This document shows positions 1 to 12,096 of a stretch of DNA of 64,000 nucleotides, one piece after another. Position numbers and translations under genes: made by a program. Position 1 is the first letter of the stretch; every line of letters begins with the position of its first letter. The DNA comes from Spisula solida (Eukaryota > Mollusca > Bivalvia > Venerida > Mactridae): the NCBI GenBank assembly GCA_947247005.1, contig OX365955.1, positions 16,349,322 to 16,413,321 of the forward strand. Direction: 5' to 3'. Below the pieces are notes generated by a model. It did no database searches, was not told the DNA's origin, and was given only the letters and a program-made list of their open reading frames with translations.

Positions 1-2
1 GG

Positions 3-1196
3 TCCGTTGATTATTGGAACGAACGTGTAATATTCAAAGAGTCTGTTCAAGGTCAGATAGTTACTGATGCCAGCCACCTCGGGTGGGGAGCAATTTACGA
101 AGGTCGCGTGGCTTCTGGGGACTGGAACAAGAGAATGTCCTTCCTGTCATCAAACGAGAGAGAAATGTTTGCTATTCTAATGGCGTTAAAGGCATTTTCC
201 AGTCTTATTCAGGGGAAGACTATACAGGTTCTGACAGACAATTTTTCTGCAATGGCATATGTAAACCATATGGGGGGGTCCCAGTCCTTCCCTTACCAAA
301 TTAGCAATAGCAATATGGGCCGAACCTATAGAGCATGGTATCATAATCAAGTGTGCACATATATCAGAAGTCAACAACCAGGTTTCGGACTACTGGTCCA
401 GAACCCCCGACAAACACAATTGGATGCTGCATCCAAATCTGTTCAAATATATAGACCGTCTTTGGGGTCCGCATACCATAGACCGCTTTGCCAATTGTCA
501 AAATTGCCAAATTCCCAGATTCAACAGCCGTTATTGGGAGCCGTTGTCAGAGGCAGTGGACGCGTTTGGTACCATCGCCTAGTCAAAATGTCCATGGCCC
601 CTCCATTGAGGCTCTCCAACAGTCCAATGGTATGTCGGTCAATGGAAGTAGCAGAACCTTGCCGCAATCGAAAATGGGCCCTATTAGCTTGGAGAATTTA
701 TGGCGGGACAAATTAGAGCAATATGGCTGGTCTTCTGACGCTTCTGATCGTTTTCAGTTCTGTATTGCCCCTAGTACTTTAAGGTCATATAACAGTATGC
801 TTGTCAAGTTACATGATTTCTGTCAGTCTAGGAATTGTCCATTTCCGCCTACAGCTAATAGAGATATTGCTGGCTTTTTGTATTTGGTAGCTGTTAGGTC
901 ACAGAGACCTAGTTCCGTGTTACACATTGCTACTGCTGCTATGGGTCATGTTTACACAATCCAGGGTTTGCCTAATATTGTAGATAGCTATAAGATCAAG
1001 ATGTTGATTACTGCTCTGGTTAAATCAGGTACTACATTACCCATGCAAAAGTCTAGGGTCATGCCAATCAGTAGGTTCCATGATTTGTTTCGTAAATGGG
1101 ATGAAAATGACATACTTGATATTAAATCCCTTAGGCTTAAAGCAATAACCCTCCTTGCCTTGACAGCTATGCTCCGACCTTCTGATATCAGTAATA
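3..1196 (+). pseudogene. DIRS-type retrotransposon fragment: RNase H and truncated tyrosine recombinase
   Basis: Two adjoining coding remnants. The first reads from the window edge in the frame of base 3 and shows RNase H signatures: TDASHLGWGA (Asp codon at 66-68), the SSNERE glutamate, and LTDN (Asp at 237-239). After a run of seven G (272-278) the similarity moves to another frame, which continues with the RNase H tail typical of DIRS elements (DYWSRTPDKHNW, then LWGPHTIDRF) to a stop near 570. The second remnant, about 740-1196, reads as a tyrosine recombinase core: APSTLRSYNSML, then TAMLRPSDIS containing the first catalytic Arg (about 1174). The later His-Arg-Tyr catalytic residues are absent because the similarity ends at a 44-bp repeat starting at 1197. 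An RT/RNase H plus tyrosine recombinase pair is diagnostic of DIRS/Ngaro elements. The copy is frameshifted and truncated, so inactive. The RT part lies left of the window. Confidence 0.85.
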
Positions 1197-1240
1197 ACAT
1201 AATGTCAATATAGCAGGTTTTCCTGGAGACTGGCTCATAT
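1197..1240 (+). repeat. 44-bp repeat, inverted copy at 63943-63986
   Basis: The segment is an exact reverse complement of 63943-63986 near the other end of the window. It begins exactly where the tyrosine recombinase similarity stops. Similarity fades outside the 44 bp on both sides (one mismatch a few bases to the left). It may be the edge of a mobile element that truncated the DIRS copy. Confidence 0.8.
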
Positions 1241-1379
1241 ATATAATTATGTGTATATAGGTAAACCCGTGTATCCGTACATATTACGAACTGAGAACGG
1301 AAACACCTGGGCTTGACACAGTCATACAATACGTTTGTGCCATTATCACTGACTATAATAATAATAATACTTTTATTAC

Positions 1380-2010
1380 CTCAAGGGTTTAATGAGCCCA
1401 ATGGCATCTGGCTTCGAGGACAGAGACAGAAAGTTTGTGTTGGCTCTTTTCAAAAAGACCCAATGGTTCTTAAACGTCCAGGCCCCAATTCCACGAAAAA
1501 ACTTAAGTCATTGTTCAGCTGAGTCTGCTATTTTAAAAGCATGTTTTGTTGGTTTAATGACTTCCATGTATACTAATATATATTGTTTGATCACAGTGAG
1601 ATGGTACAATACATAATAAGTCAGATTTTTACACAAAATAGTGCTTTAAAGTCATAAACATCTAAAGTAAAAACTTGAGTCTGTTATAACAGGCTCAAGT
1701 ACGAAGTTCATTATTGTTCAGTACTGTTGGATTTTCTTGAGTATTTCATACAAAAATCACCTACTATATCAATATTAAGCAACAAATACACAGCTTCTGG
1801 TAGCAATATACATTACAAGGCTATAATTGTAGTCATATAATAAATTCAAAATAACAGTCTCAGCTGAGCAATAACTTGGGTTTTTTCGTGGAATTGGGGC
1901 CAGGTGTTAAAACTGATACACGCGTGTCTACCTCTGGGTTTCTAACTAGCTCATGTCTAGTTGGGAAACAGTTTTTGAAACATAGGAAAGCCACCTTAGG
2001 TGGTCGGAGG
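1380..2010. repeat. Dispersed SINE-like repeat interrupted by a MITE
   Basis: Left part (1400-1482: cagagacagaaagtttgtgt, then ggttcttaaacgtccagg) and right part (1900-2000: ctacctctgggtttctaact, then agttgggaaacag) resemble two pieces of the repeat at 57575-58085. The uninterrupted text there is 'ggttctttaacgttccctgg' plus 'ctacctctggattcctaacc'. Here the two pieces are separated by the insertion at 1483-1899. Confidence 0.6.
1483..1899. mobile_element. 417-bp MITE with 41-bp terminal inverted repeats
   Basis: Terminal inverted repeats span 1483-1523 and 1859-1899, starting ccccaattccacgaaaaaac, with four mismatches in 41 bp. The element is bounded by a 5-bp direct repeat CCAGG (1478-1482 and 1900-1904), a plausible target-site duplication. 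No coding capacity. The superfamily is not assigned. Confidence 0.8.
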
Positions 2011-2109
2011 TGTGGTCGAACACAATAAAAATCTATTGAATTCATTCCGGGACCACTGATTCTTTAGTTCTTTAAGTGGTCATTCCTTTGATCTTGAACA
2101 ATCAAAATA

Positions 2110-2290
2110 CCACTTAAGGTACCATTCGTGGGGGCGTCCGTTCGTCAGGCCGTCCGACGTATTTTTCTCCGGATGTTAACTCTATAACACCTATTAATTT
2201 AACATTTGCATGTGCATTTATCTCATTAAGGGGAGTGCGGTGCCAAAGAACCATAACTCTCTTTTGCATATTTTTGGAGTATTATTTCTG
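2110..2290 (-). repeat. Truncated copy of the 'gttatggttctttggcac' repeat family
   Basis: Read on the minus strand it gives gagagttatggttctttggc, then a gcactccccttaatgagat block, then a GACGG-rich tail. This is the order seen in the element at 62982-63524. One unit only, with a decayed tail. Confidence 0.6.
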
Positions 2291-2459
2291 TGAAAAACAC
2301 CCCAAGGTATCATCACCCGTCTCTGGCGGCTCTTGTTTCAACTATTGTTTGTCCCATTGGTCAATAGTGTTTTCAGTGATACGGTGACTCATTATCCTGC
2401 CAGCGGGCGAACCAGCATTAACTTAGAACTAACGGCACTGAGCGTCTTATCAGTACTAA

Positions 2460-3563
<1,104 letters not shown>

Positions 3564-4600
3564 ACACTGTTTACGGTTTTCATGTATTTATTGGAACTAT
3601 ATTTAAAAATATTTAGTGTATAACTAAAAATATTTGGTCTATAGGGTCTATACGAGGGGTGTTTCAGAAATAACAGGACTTTTCTTATAACTTCGTACAG
3701 TAATCAACACTTACATTTTAATGAAATTTATCTCTAGGTGTACCATTTTATGGCGATTACTGTAAATGTAAGGGAAGTAAACGCTGTGATGAGTTTTGGT
3801 TTTCTGAACGTACGACCAGACAACAGCATATCTACACGTATATCACAGAGTCACGTATATCACAGAGTTAAGTAATCTAACAGCCTGAGTATTAGTTAAC
3901 GGAGCGGAGTTGTTGTGTTAACAAACAATAAAGTTTCTAAAACCGGAGTTTTATCTGTCAGTTGAAATCCAACATGAGAGTGGCATCAACACGTTTGTAT
4001 TATTAAAAGTGCTACATAACTTTGGTTTAATATATAACTTTACTTACCGCCTAATTACGCCTGTTCGTATTGAAAGCGTCAAACGCCTGGCTTCAGTCAC
4101 TTCCCTAGGGGCTTTCAAGTGTTATACACAGGCATTTATTGAACGAAACGATCTATCACTGGCGAATTCAGAAAACAAACTTAATCAGTTCTGTTTTGCT
4201 TTTCGTGTCTCAGAAATAGTTTGTCAAGTCTAGATTAATCATCTAGTGTCCGCAATAAAAGACGAATCCAAGGGAATTTTTAATGAATCTCAGAACTGAA
4301 CGATACATTAACCTTTGGTATTTCCTAAAGACAATTTTAACTGTTAGGATAGGCAGATATTTTAGGTGTTTATGAAACTGTAACTTGCCCCACCATATTA
4401 TGAACACTATGTGCATACTACAATGTAGTTTGTACTTTCCATATTTCCCAACCGCTCTGTGTATGACACATTGACAATGCAATATGGTTGAGTTTGAATA
4501 GCGCCTCTCCTTGATGACTCGGTGAATATCCGGTGGAAGCATGCAAAAAAAATACTTACTATAGTACATAACATTTGAACAGGACTTTTGGGGGGGATTT
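3564..4600. other. No gene; mariner-like terminal sequence at 3648-3690
   Basis: At 3648 the text tatacgaggggtgtttcaga followed by aacaggacttttcttataac resembles the end of mariner-type transposons, which often begin TACGAGGGGTGTTC and carry GGACTTTT. A short direct repeat of aacaggactttt recurs near 4572, but no inverted partner is seen and no DDD/E transposase motif is readable between them. This is at best a decayed single end. Confidence 0.4.
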
Positions 4601-5461
4601 ATATATTCATAACAAGGTGGATTTCAAAGGAATTGACTTCCAAGGTATCAAAAACGAGAATTGGCATTCGTTATCTTCATAAAGTAATTATATTCATACA
4701 AAACATTGTTATAAATACTTCCATGGAAAATCCCATCGAAATTAATCAACTAGTTAAAAAGTTATGTCATGAATGTATTTCACGGTGTCCATCACATCAG
4801 TGAGGTGCATTCAATAAGAAACAAAAAATAGAAATATTGAGGATATTTCGTATTTACCGTTGTGTATAACATAACAATGTGGTAAAATTAAAAGATCGCA
4901 ACAGTTGTAATAGATTTACCTGGATGACACATGTTAACTTCATAAAATATATACGTTTAAGCCGAAAAACGAATCGGCTGCATATTGTATTATCAAAATG
5001 ACTTCATGTTTGTCAGAATGTTCCGAATGACTTTTTTTGTTAAAGCGATTATCATTGGTTTATCTTTATACGCTAACCAATAAAAATAATTTGGTAGTTC
5101 TTTCTAAGAATATCGACTTGCCCGGGCCGACATACGTCAGCCATCTTTTTGCGTAAGAAAATTATCGGTTGCGTAAAAAATAACGATCAGGTGTTGGTTA
5201 ACACCCGAAATTCCGTAATCCATAGAACTAACCTATTTTCGTTCAAGAAAAATTTGAAATCTTGTAACGACCGGTTTGATTAGTCCGGTTCACGACACTT
5301 ACAAAATGCATCTTTTTTGGTTGTTTTTTTTGAAATCGTAAACCATCGAGAACAGGTCACGTGCCCCTCCATGGACTTTTTACTTTGAGCTTTCCAATAT
5401 ACCTAAGAGCTGCTCGCATTAATAGTTTAAATATGAAACAATTATTACATTAAATATAAAA
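4600..5461. other. AT-rich intergenic DNA, nothing recognised
   Basis: Only short open frames without family signatures. No RNA gene or clear repeat was recognised. Confidence 0.5.
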
Positions 5462-5996
5462 CTCAAAACAGCACTTACATTCAAAAGTGTCCAATTTTTG
5501 TGCAGACTCCCAGACAACATTAGCTTTTTAGTTTTCGTGGGCATTAATTTTTTATTATTTTTAAAAACATGCGATTTTGTGGGGTCTGAAATTTGTAAAT
5601 TTCATAATACAGAAGTATAAAACGTTATTCTGAAATTAATTAATCAATGGGAATTACATTTCGTGGTAGAGTTCAACCACCAAATCAACAAAAATTTAAC
5701 CCTCACGAAAAATATTGACTTTACAATAATCAATACACATCTATTTTGTATTAACAAGAGGATTAATATTGGGTGTAAATCCAGGTGAAGATTTTATAAT
5801 TTTATAAATGTGTAGTGCACTTTCCATGGATATTAGGCCTCAAATATTATATTTTTTAGTAATTACCTCATCCCGAGCACCTAAATGATAGTTTGAACTA
5901 GTGAAATATTGTGTTATATTGGGAATATGTTTGCTAATATTGTCTGGGAGTGTGCACAAAAATTGGACATTTTTGAAAGTATGTGCTGTCTTTGAG
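5462..5996. mobile_element. Foldback/MITE-like element with about 63-bp inverted arms
   Basis: Arm 5462-5524 (ctcaaaacagcacttacatt, then gtccaatttttgtgcagact) is matched in reverse complement by 5933-5996 with roughly seven differences. The spacer of about 410 bp is AT-rich and non-coding. No convincing target duplication was identified. Confidence 0.7.
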
Positions 5997-6059
5997 CTAA
6001 GAGTGAAAGATGGAGAGTTTTGAACAAGTCAACTTTAGAATAGTTCAAACGTACCGTGG

Positions 6060-6470
6060 TGTATACTAAATATAACAGAATCAGCAAACAGATTCTCCAG
6101 ACACAGCCGCGTAACTCAACAATACAACTTCAAACAGTAGAACAACCTCCGTGAACCTAACTCAGGCTCACGTATGACTCTGCTTTGAACAACGAGGGAC
6201 CTTGTAACGTGTCCAGCTACCACTAACAGTAGTTCGCCCTAACCTCCTAACCAGACGAACAAAATCCACTGTAGTCCAAACCACTAGAAACACGTTACTC
6301 TAAACATCCACTAAAGACGTTCTGTCTATGCTGCTTCTCAGACGTCACGTTAATCTAACTACGCAGACAGCAAGAGCCAAACGGTGGTCCAACAGAATTA
6401 TCACTTCGTTCTACCAATGTAATCAACTTTCACAAGCTCAACTAGTCTAACCGAAACCCAGCAGTAACAT
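6060..6470. other. C/A-rich strand-skewed intergenic DNA
   Basis: The plus strand is notably poor in G and rich in short words such as caac, aacc and ctaac, continuous in style with the tandem array that follows. It may be older, diverged array material. No gene seen. Confidence 0.4.
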
Positions 6471-7085
6471 CTATGCCCAATCGAGCACCCTTGCGAGTAG
6501 GACGATTCCGTATATAGCGGCACCACACGAAGCTTCAGCCAGACTAACTATCAACTAACTAAAAACTCGGCAATACAAACTATGCCCAATCGAGGACCCT
6601 TGCGAGTTGGACGATTCCGTATATAGAGGTATCACCAAGTTCGAACCAAGACAACACAACCAACCTCAACTAGACTAACCAAAACCCAGCAGTACCATCT
6701 ATGCCCAATCGAGCACCCTTGCGAGTTGAACGATTCCGTATATAGCGGCACTGCACGAAGTTTCAGACTACGCTATCAACTATATAAAACTCGGCAATAC
6801 CATATTTGCCCAATCGAGCACCCTTGTGAGTTGAACGATTCCGCATATAGCGGCACTGTACGAAGTTTCAGCTAGACTACGCTATCAACTATATAAAACT
6901 CGGCAGTACCATCTATGCCCATTCGAGCACCCTTGTGAGTTGGACGATTCCCCATATAGCGACACTGTACGAAGTTTCAGCTAGACTACGCTATCAACTA
7001 TATAAAACTCCGCAATACCATATTTGCCCAATCGAGCACCCTTGCGAGTAGGATGATTCCGTATATAGCGGTACTACCAAGCTCC
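6471..7085 (+). repeat. About 110-bp tandem repeat, six units
   Basis: Six copies of the core 'cccaatcgagcacccttgcg' followed by gacgattccgtatatagcgg start near 6471, 6581, 6701, 6804, 6913 and 7021, so periods run 103-120 bp. The linker between cores alternates between 'ctatcaactatataaaactc' and 'caactagactaaccaaaacc' forms. No open frame runs through it. Confidence 0.85.
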
Positions 7086-7154
7086 TATCAACAGACTTCA
7101 ACTACTTACAACTACTATCTAACTAACCGAACAACCCAAGTACAACAGTCTCGT

Positions 7155-7870
7155 AGCAGAATTACAATAAATCTAAAACTAACTACTGCAAGTAACTACT
7201 GCGTTCCCTCTCCGAGATCGGTGAGCATACGGGTGGCGAATTTTTGTTTATTTGCTTTTATTTATCCTCGCCACCGGATAATCCATATGGGCGATGCCCC
7301 CAGAAGAGGTTAGTCACTTTAGTGTTTGGGGGATAGTGCATGATACAGAAGATGCTCCAGTTCCAGAAGCATCACTGATTCTTTTACGTGCCGATGTTAA
7401 GCATCACACACGGGACCTCGCTTAACGTCTCGTCCGAAAGACTGTTAGTAAGTTTAGTTATGTTAGCTGGGAAACACTGAAAAGCATTCCAGTTTTGACC
7501 GTCTGGTGTAGGGACGAATTTCAGTCGATTACCGCTTTATATAAGCTTATTCTATGACATCATACTTATAGTCGGCGTATTTCAGTAATCATCGCCAAAT
7601 GTTTAATAAGCGCCTCGTTTTGGCTATATTTAATGAGCGTCTATTAGATAACCACGAATTTAAGACTACCGGTGGGCTCTCAGCTTGAATTATTGGTCTA
7701 AATAGCAGAATTACAATAAGTCTAAACTAACCACTGCAAGTAACTACTGCGTCTAACTACTGCGATCGGTGACGAATTTCAGTCCATTACCGCCTTATAC
7801 TCGTATAAGCTTATTCTGTGACGTCATATATCTAGTCGGCGTATTTCAGTAATCGTCGCCAAATGTTTAC
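7155..7870 (+). repeat. Direct duplication with a shortened second copy
   Basis: The block agcagaattacaataaatct plus ctgcaagtaactactgcg at 7155-7203 recurs at 7705-7755. The block gacgaatttcagtcgattac through atcgccaaatgttta at 7512-7602 recurs at 7768-7869. The second copy lacks the roughly 300 bp between the two blocks. Confidence 0.75.
7310..7450 (+). repeat. Dispersed invertebrate repeat with 'ttcttttacgtgcc' core
   Basis: Contains ctgattcttttacgtgccga, then cacacgggacctcgcttaac and gtctcgtccgaaagactg. I know this combination as a frequent dispersed sequence in marine invertebrate genomes. It lies inside the first copy of the 7155-7870 duplication and was removed from the second copy. 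Confidence 0.5.
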
Positions 7871-10055
7871 ATAAGTATGATAAAAGTATAAAGTTTCAAC
7901 GTGTTTTACGGACTAATACCAAATTAATAGAAGTGAATTATGATGCGATTACACTATGAACACATAAATCTTGACTCGACATACACTACTAAATCGAATA
8001 TCAACGTAATAGACAAAATAGGTATTATGTTACTTCCTGGTACGAACAGACTTAGTGCGAATCTGGAATCAAACCACGGTGGTCTCCCCTGCCGAACTAG
8101 AAATGAGTAATACATCTTATTGCGGGGAGTTTAACGAAAATCGCAGTTCGTTACACATGTATATTGTAGAAGGTTATGTCGGCTAATCAACTTAATAGGG
8201 TTGTCAGTAAACAATCGAAATAAGTGAAAATAATATTATATTGAATCCACATCATTTCATGGAAAAATAAAAAAAACCAAAGACACTTTTAACTTATAAT
8301 CTCTTTGAATAGCATAAAACTATGTTTTTTAAAAATGAGCGAAATGGGGATTCGAACAATAGAACTTTGGGTGATAAATTCTTAACGTTGCCGACTGCAC
8401 CGAACTGTAATTCGATTATAAACATATAATATATCTATTAGACTCATATCATTAAACATTTATATTATCTATAAGAATCATATCATTAAATAATTTCCCC
8501 CGAACGTAAAAATCCTAGTCTACCTACCAAAATGGACTAGTCGGATAGATTAGGGTTTAAATTTGAACTAAATGGTATTGCAATGTTTATATACAAGTGA
8601 CAGACCTGAATAAACGGACTATACTTGCAACCAATTTTGTAATCATTTTAAATGAAAATAAAACATGAAAAACAATCATGATTTCTTATTAAGTACTTTT
8701 TGTAAATATCCTTTATAAACATTGATCTGTGGTGCTATGTTTGATTATAATTGTACCAAATGTCTCTCATAATTCAATGTTGAATGGTCACATACATTAT
8801 AAATATGCTTCGTATGTTCTAGATATTTTATGAACAGTACAATCTCTCTAGAGCCACACCCTTTGGGAAACACAATTTAGTTGTTGTTCAAAGGTTGTTG
8901 CTCTGCAAAGGTAATTCATATTAACTGGTTCCTTCTGAAACATAATTATTATGTTGCTTAAGAGAGTTTTTTTCTGTGTGGAGGGTCGCTCAGGAGAGGT
9001 TGCACTGTATTATAAATAATATCTTGGTAATACAATTACAATTTTTAGAGAAAAAAGTACTGTACAAACACTGTTGATAAATACATGTTGTTATGTGGCA
9101 GATAGAGTGACATCAGCACATGAATGATTAATGAATACAAAGACGTAATCTATACTCAGTATATTTAAAAACGCAGACTTCAGACTTTCCCTTGGTTTGT
9201 TGACTAGCTGGATAATATTTCATATCGACTTAACACACCACCACACTATAATACATTTGTGAAGGTATTCTGTATTTCATTAAAATTAACAGGTTTTTTA
9301 ATACACTTTGTGTAAGAATACAATGGAATAAAACATTGTGTGGATGACACTGAGTGTGCGTTCGGTAATGTACTGAGTATATTTTAACATTTTAAAGGCA
9401 TACCTAATGGCTGAACAGTTTCGGTTAATATTAACCACTGGGATTGTTTAGCCAGTCCATTCAATGCCACAAGACCCTCAGTGATTAAAAACATTTCTTG
9501 AAAGCATGCGACCGATGGTGCTGATCCTTTGCAGACTGGTGTAACATTTTGTGCACTACCTCAATAACAGTCACTGTATGACGTCTCATCAGCTACTAAA
9601 ATATAATGTTTATAATGATAAATGAAGTGCTACCAATTATGTCTCCCACGACACCAGTATTCAGTCATTTTGTCTGAACGCTATCAATTATTCACAGTAA
9701 CTAGCAAGTGCGCCACGTGCTTGATTTAATAGGCATTGTCATTGTCGACTACGTTTGCGGACGCGGGAATCAATTTTAAATGTATGTTGTTTAGTCTAGG
9801 TTGGTTCACACGAGAACATAGCGTATATCAAAATTGAACACGATATCTAAATGGATTCAGACATTATCAATGCCTGGAAGACTGACCAACAGCATTGAGG
9901 CCGCCATTCGAGCTTTTTTCATAGCAAAGTGTTTTATGGTAGGTCATTGCTACTAGTATGTTATTAAATATTACGTACGATTAGATAATTTGACTGATTA
10001 AACACCGGAATTATGAACATGCTTATTTCCCGATTCCTTGTCCTTCAATGATATT
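7870..10055. other. Intergenic DNA without recognised genes
   Basis: AT-rich and non-coding. The only feature recognised is the tRNA-like segment at 8345-8410. Confidence 0.5.
8345..8410 (-). repeat. tRNA-like SINE head (Pol III boxes)
   Basis: On the minus strand a B box GTTCGAATC (8350-8358, perfect to GWTCRANNC) lies downstream of an A-box-like GGTGCAGTCGG (about 8390-8402). There is no convincing cloverleaf, so a tRNA-derived SINE remnant is likelier than a tRNA gene. Confidence 0.45.
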
Positions 10056-10345
10056 ATACTGGGCTGGTATTTATAAAGCATCTTAGTGGAAAACTTAAAT
10101 ATGTTGACTTAAATAAAAAATTTACAATGCACATATTTCCCACAAATTGAAGAATAGATTATGTTTTCTTAGTGATTCTTGTAGCTCTCTACATAATGCA
10201 TAAAATCTATGTTATTTACATAGATTTTATGCATTATGTATATAATCTGAATTGTATTATTTAGCTCAGACGATGAAGGGAATTTTAAGATTTAAAGAAA
10301 ATTCTTAGTTTTCTACTAAGATGCTTTATAAATACCGACGCTCGT
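10056..10345. mobile_element. MITE with 'ctggtatttataaagcatct' ends
   Basis: Left end ctggtatttataaagcatct (10062 onward) is mirrored at about 10313-10340 (actaagatgctttataaata). The ends are close relatives of the 29-bp ends at 34789 and 39894. An internal 23-bp-arm hairpin sits at 10190-10240. Confidence 0.7.
10190..10240. repeat. Perfect hairpin, 23-bp arms and 5-nt loop
   Basis: Arm 10190-10212 (tacataatgcataaaatcta...) is the exact reverse complement of 10218-10240; the loop is tattt. It lies inside the MITE above. Confidence 0.9.
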
Positions 10346-11390
10346 AAACTTACGTGTCTCCTTTATGCCAACCATCCACCCTATTAGAACAGCATCTTGT
10401 CAATGCTGTAAGTGCAATATCAGACAAACTATGAACAATAAACGTGTGGACAAACCAACATAACTCGTGCGGAAAACGACTCTCAAATCATTGAAATGTA
10501 GGCATTGAAAGTTACAAATTCGACAAAAAGAAAGATTTAACAAAATATAAATAATGGTATTTTCCAAGGAGCAATTTGAATCTGAATACAGGTGACGAAT
10601 TAGTCAGGATACGAATTTGTTTGCAAACTCAAAATAAATATACCAAACAGTATTGACCAAGAGGCAAGAAGCCGTCGAAAAAACCGTACGACCGTTAATA
10701 TACCGCTTCTCAAGCCACCACTGAGATGTTGATGGGTACTATCCAAAACATTATGTTTTCATTCAACATTTCGTTTGGTTCACGGTCATCAGGAAAATGA
10801 CTAACGAATTGGACAGGGAAGGCAGCATTGAACAGAAACAGTAGAGCATGAAAGGCACACAGATAGATTACAAGTATAATGTATATATCACAAGGACAAA
10901 CATAAACAATCAGAAAAATGAAACCGAATGTCTGCAAAATTTGCAAGAAATGGGAGACAGCAAACTTATAGTTTTCTATTCGGTTAAGCGGTTAGACATA
11001 AAAGTAGTAACAATACAAAGCGACATAACATGGTACCAGTTACCTCTCTTGTAATTTACACCCAGTATAATATAGAGACCAGCTGACGGCTGACACAGGC
11101 TTTAGACCACTCTCGGTGTCACATCAGCCGCAAGATTTCTTGGTTGCACCGGTTTCTTACGCCCGGAAATAAAAACAAGAACACAATTATGACACAGACA
11201 AAATCACATACATCCATAGATCGTAGAAGTCTCAAGGCGGCTGTATGGTGCTCATACGGCAGACGCATGTATCTCATGAACATTGTAGCAAAATGTAAGG
11301 GCTTGTGCTACGTAGTCTTTTGTGTACATCAGCGAAACATTGATACATATTTGAGGCTGTGTTTCCTTTATTGAAAGTTATAGTAAATAG
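10346..11390. other. Intergenic DNA upstream of the GTPase gene
   Basis: Contains one copy of the 'gacagggaaggcagc' repeat near 10812-10828. No gene recognised; the open frames present carry no family signature. Confidence 0.5.
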
Positions 11391-11392
11391 AG

Positions 11393-11410
11393 CACGTGCG
11401 ACTATAAATA
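11393..11410 (+). promoter_or_regulatory. Candidate core promoter: E-box and TATA-like box
   Basis: CACGTG (11393-11398) is followed by TATAAATA (11403-11410), about 300 bp before the GTPase start codon. A start site near 11435 would give a 5'UTR of roughly 280 nt. This rests on motif and position only. Confidence 0.35.
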
Positions 11411-11711
11411 TTTGATCTCGCTACATCTCTATTGAACTAAACACACCAGAGCATGGAGAGCGCCCCATTCGCGTGCTATCATTCATCGGATTGTGTAAGC
11501 CAATGTAAGCTGCGTTAGGATGTTAATCGCTATATTTGTGAGACGTAGTCAGTTGTCACTCGGTCTTTCTGAAATATTTATCTGTCTGCGACAAACTACA
11601 TAATATAAGTATAATGCTTGAAATGTGTGACTGTTAGGAATATATCCCTTTCGGATTACAATCTCTGAATCTATTTGTACATGTATATGCGTGATTAATT
11701 AAAAGTAAAAA

Positions 11712-12096
11712 ATGAATGCCACGGACTTTGGAGACAGTTTGCGAACTAAACGGACTCGCTCATTTCGGGAACGATCTGAAAAGACGAGCGAAGGTTTGCG
11801 TAGAGTGAGGTCGTTCAAAACAACTTCAAAAGGGCTGGTCAACCGAGGCGATTCATTTAAATCAAAGAAAAATTCAACATGCGGTAGTACTGATCATGCG
11901 ACGGGGGATTTCAAAGTGGACAATACATTACAGAATGACCACAGTGATGTTATCCAACAGATGGCAACGACAAGGAGCGATGCCAGCCAGAATTCGTTTC
12001 GAGTATTGGTGACAGGGGCACAAGGGGTCGGGAAATCGTCCATTCTAGATCAGTTCATGACGTCGGAATATCTTGGAAGTGGAAACCTCAATGTCT
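11712..12096 (+). CDS. GTPase exon 1 (residues 1-128, P-loop)
   Basis: Ends ...NLNV plus one base before the donor GTAAGG (12097). Carries the N-terminal extension and G1. Open reading continues past the donor to about 12152 but loses any GTPase resemblance there. Confidence 0.85.

Noticed and set aside
4009..4233. 74-codon plus-strand frame
   Set aside because: No family signature, no conserved motifs, in repeat-rich intergenic DNA.
3648..4600. Complete mariner transposon
   Set aside because: Only one end resembles mariner; no inverted partner or DDD/E catalytic motifs can be read.
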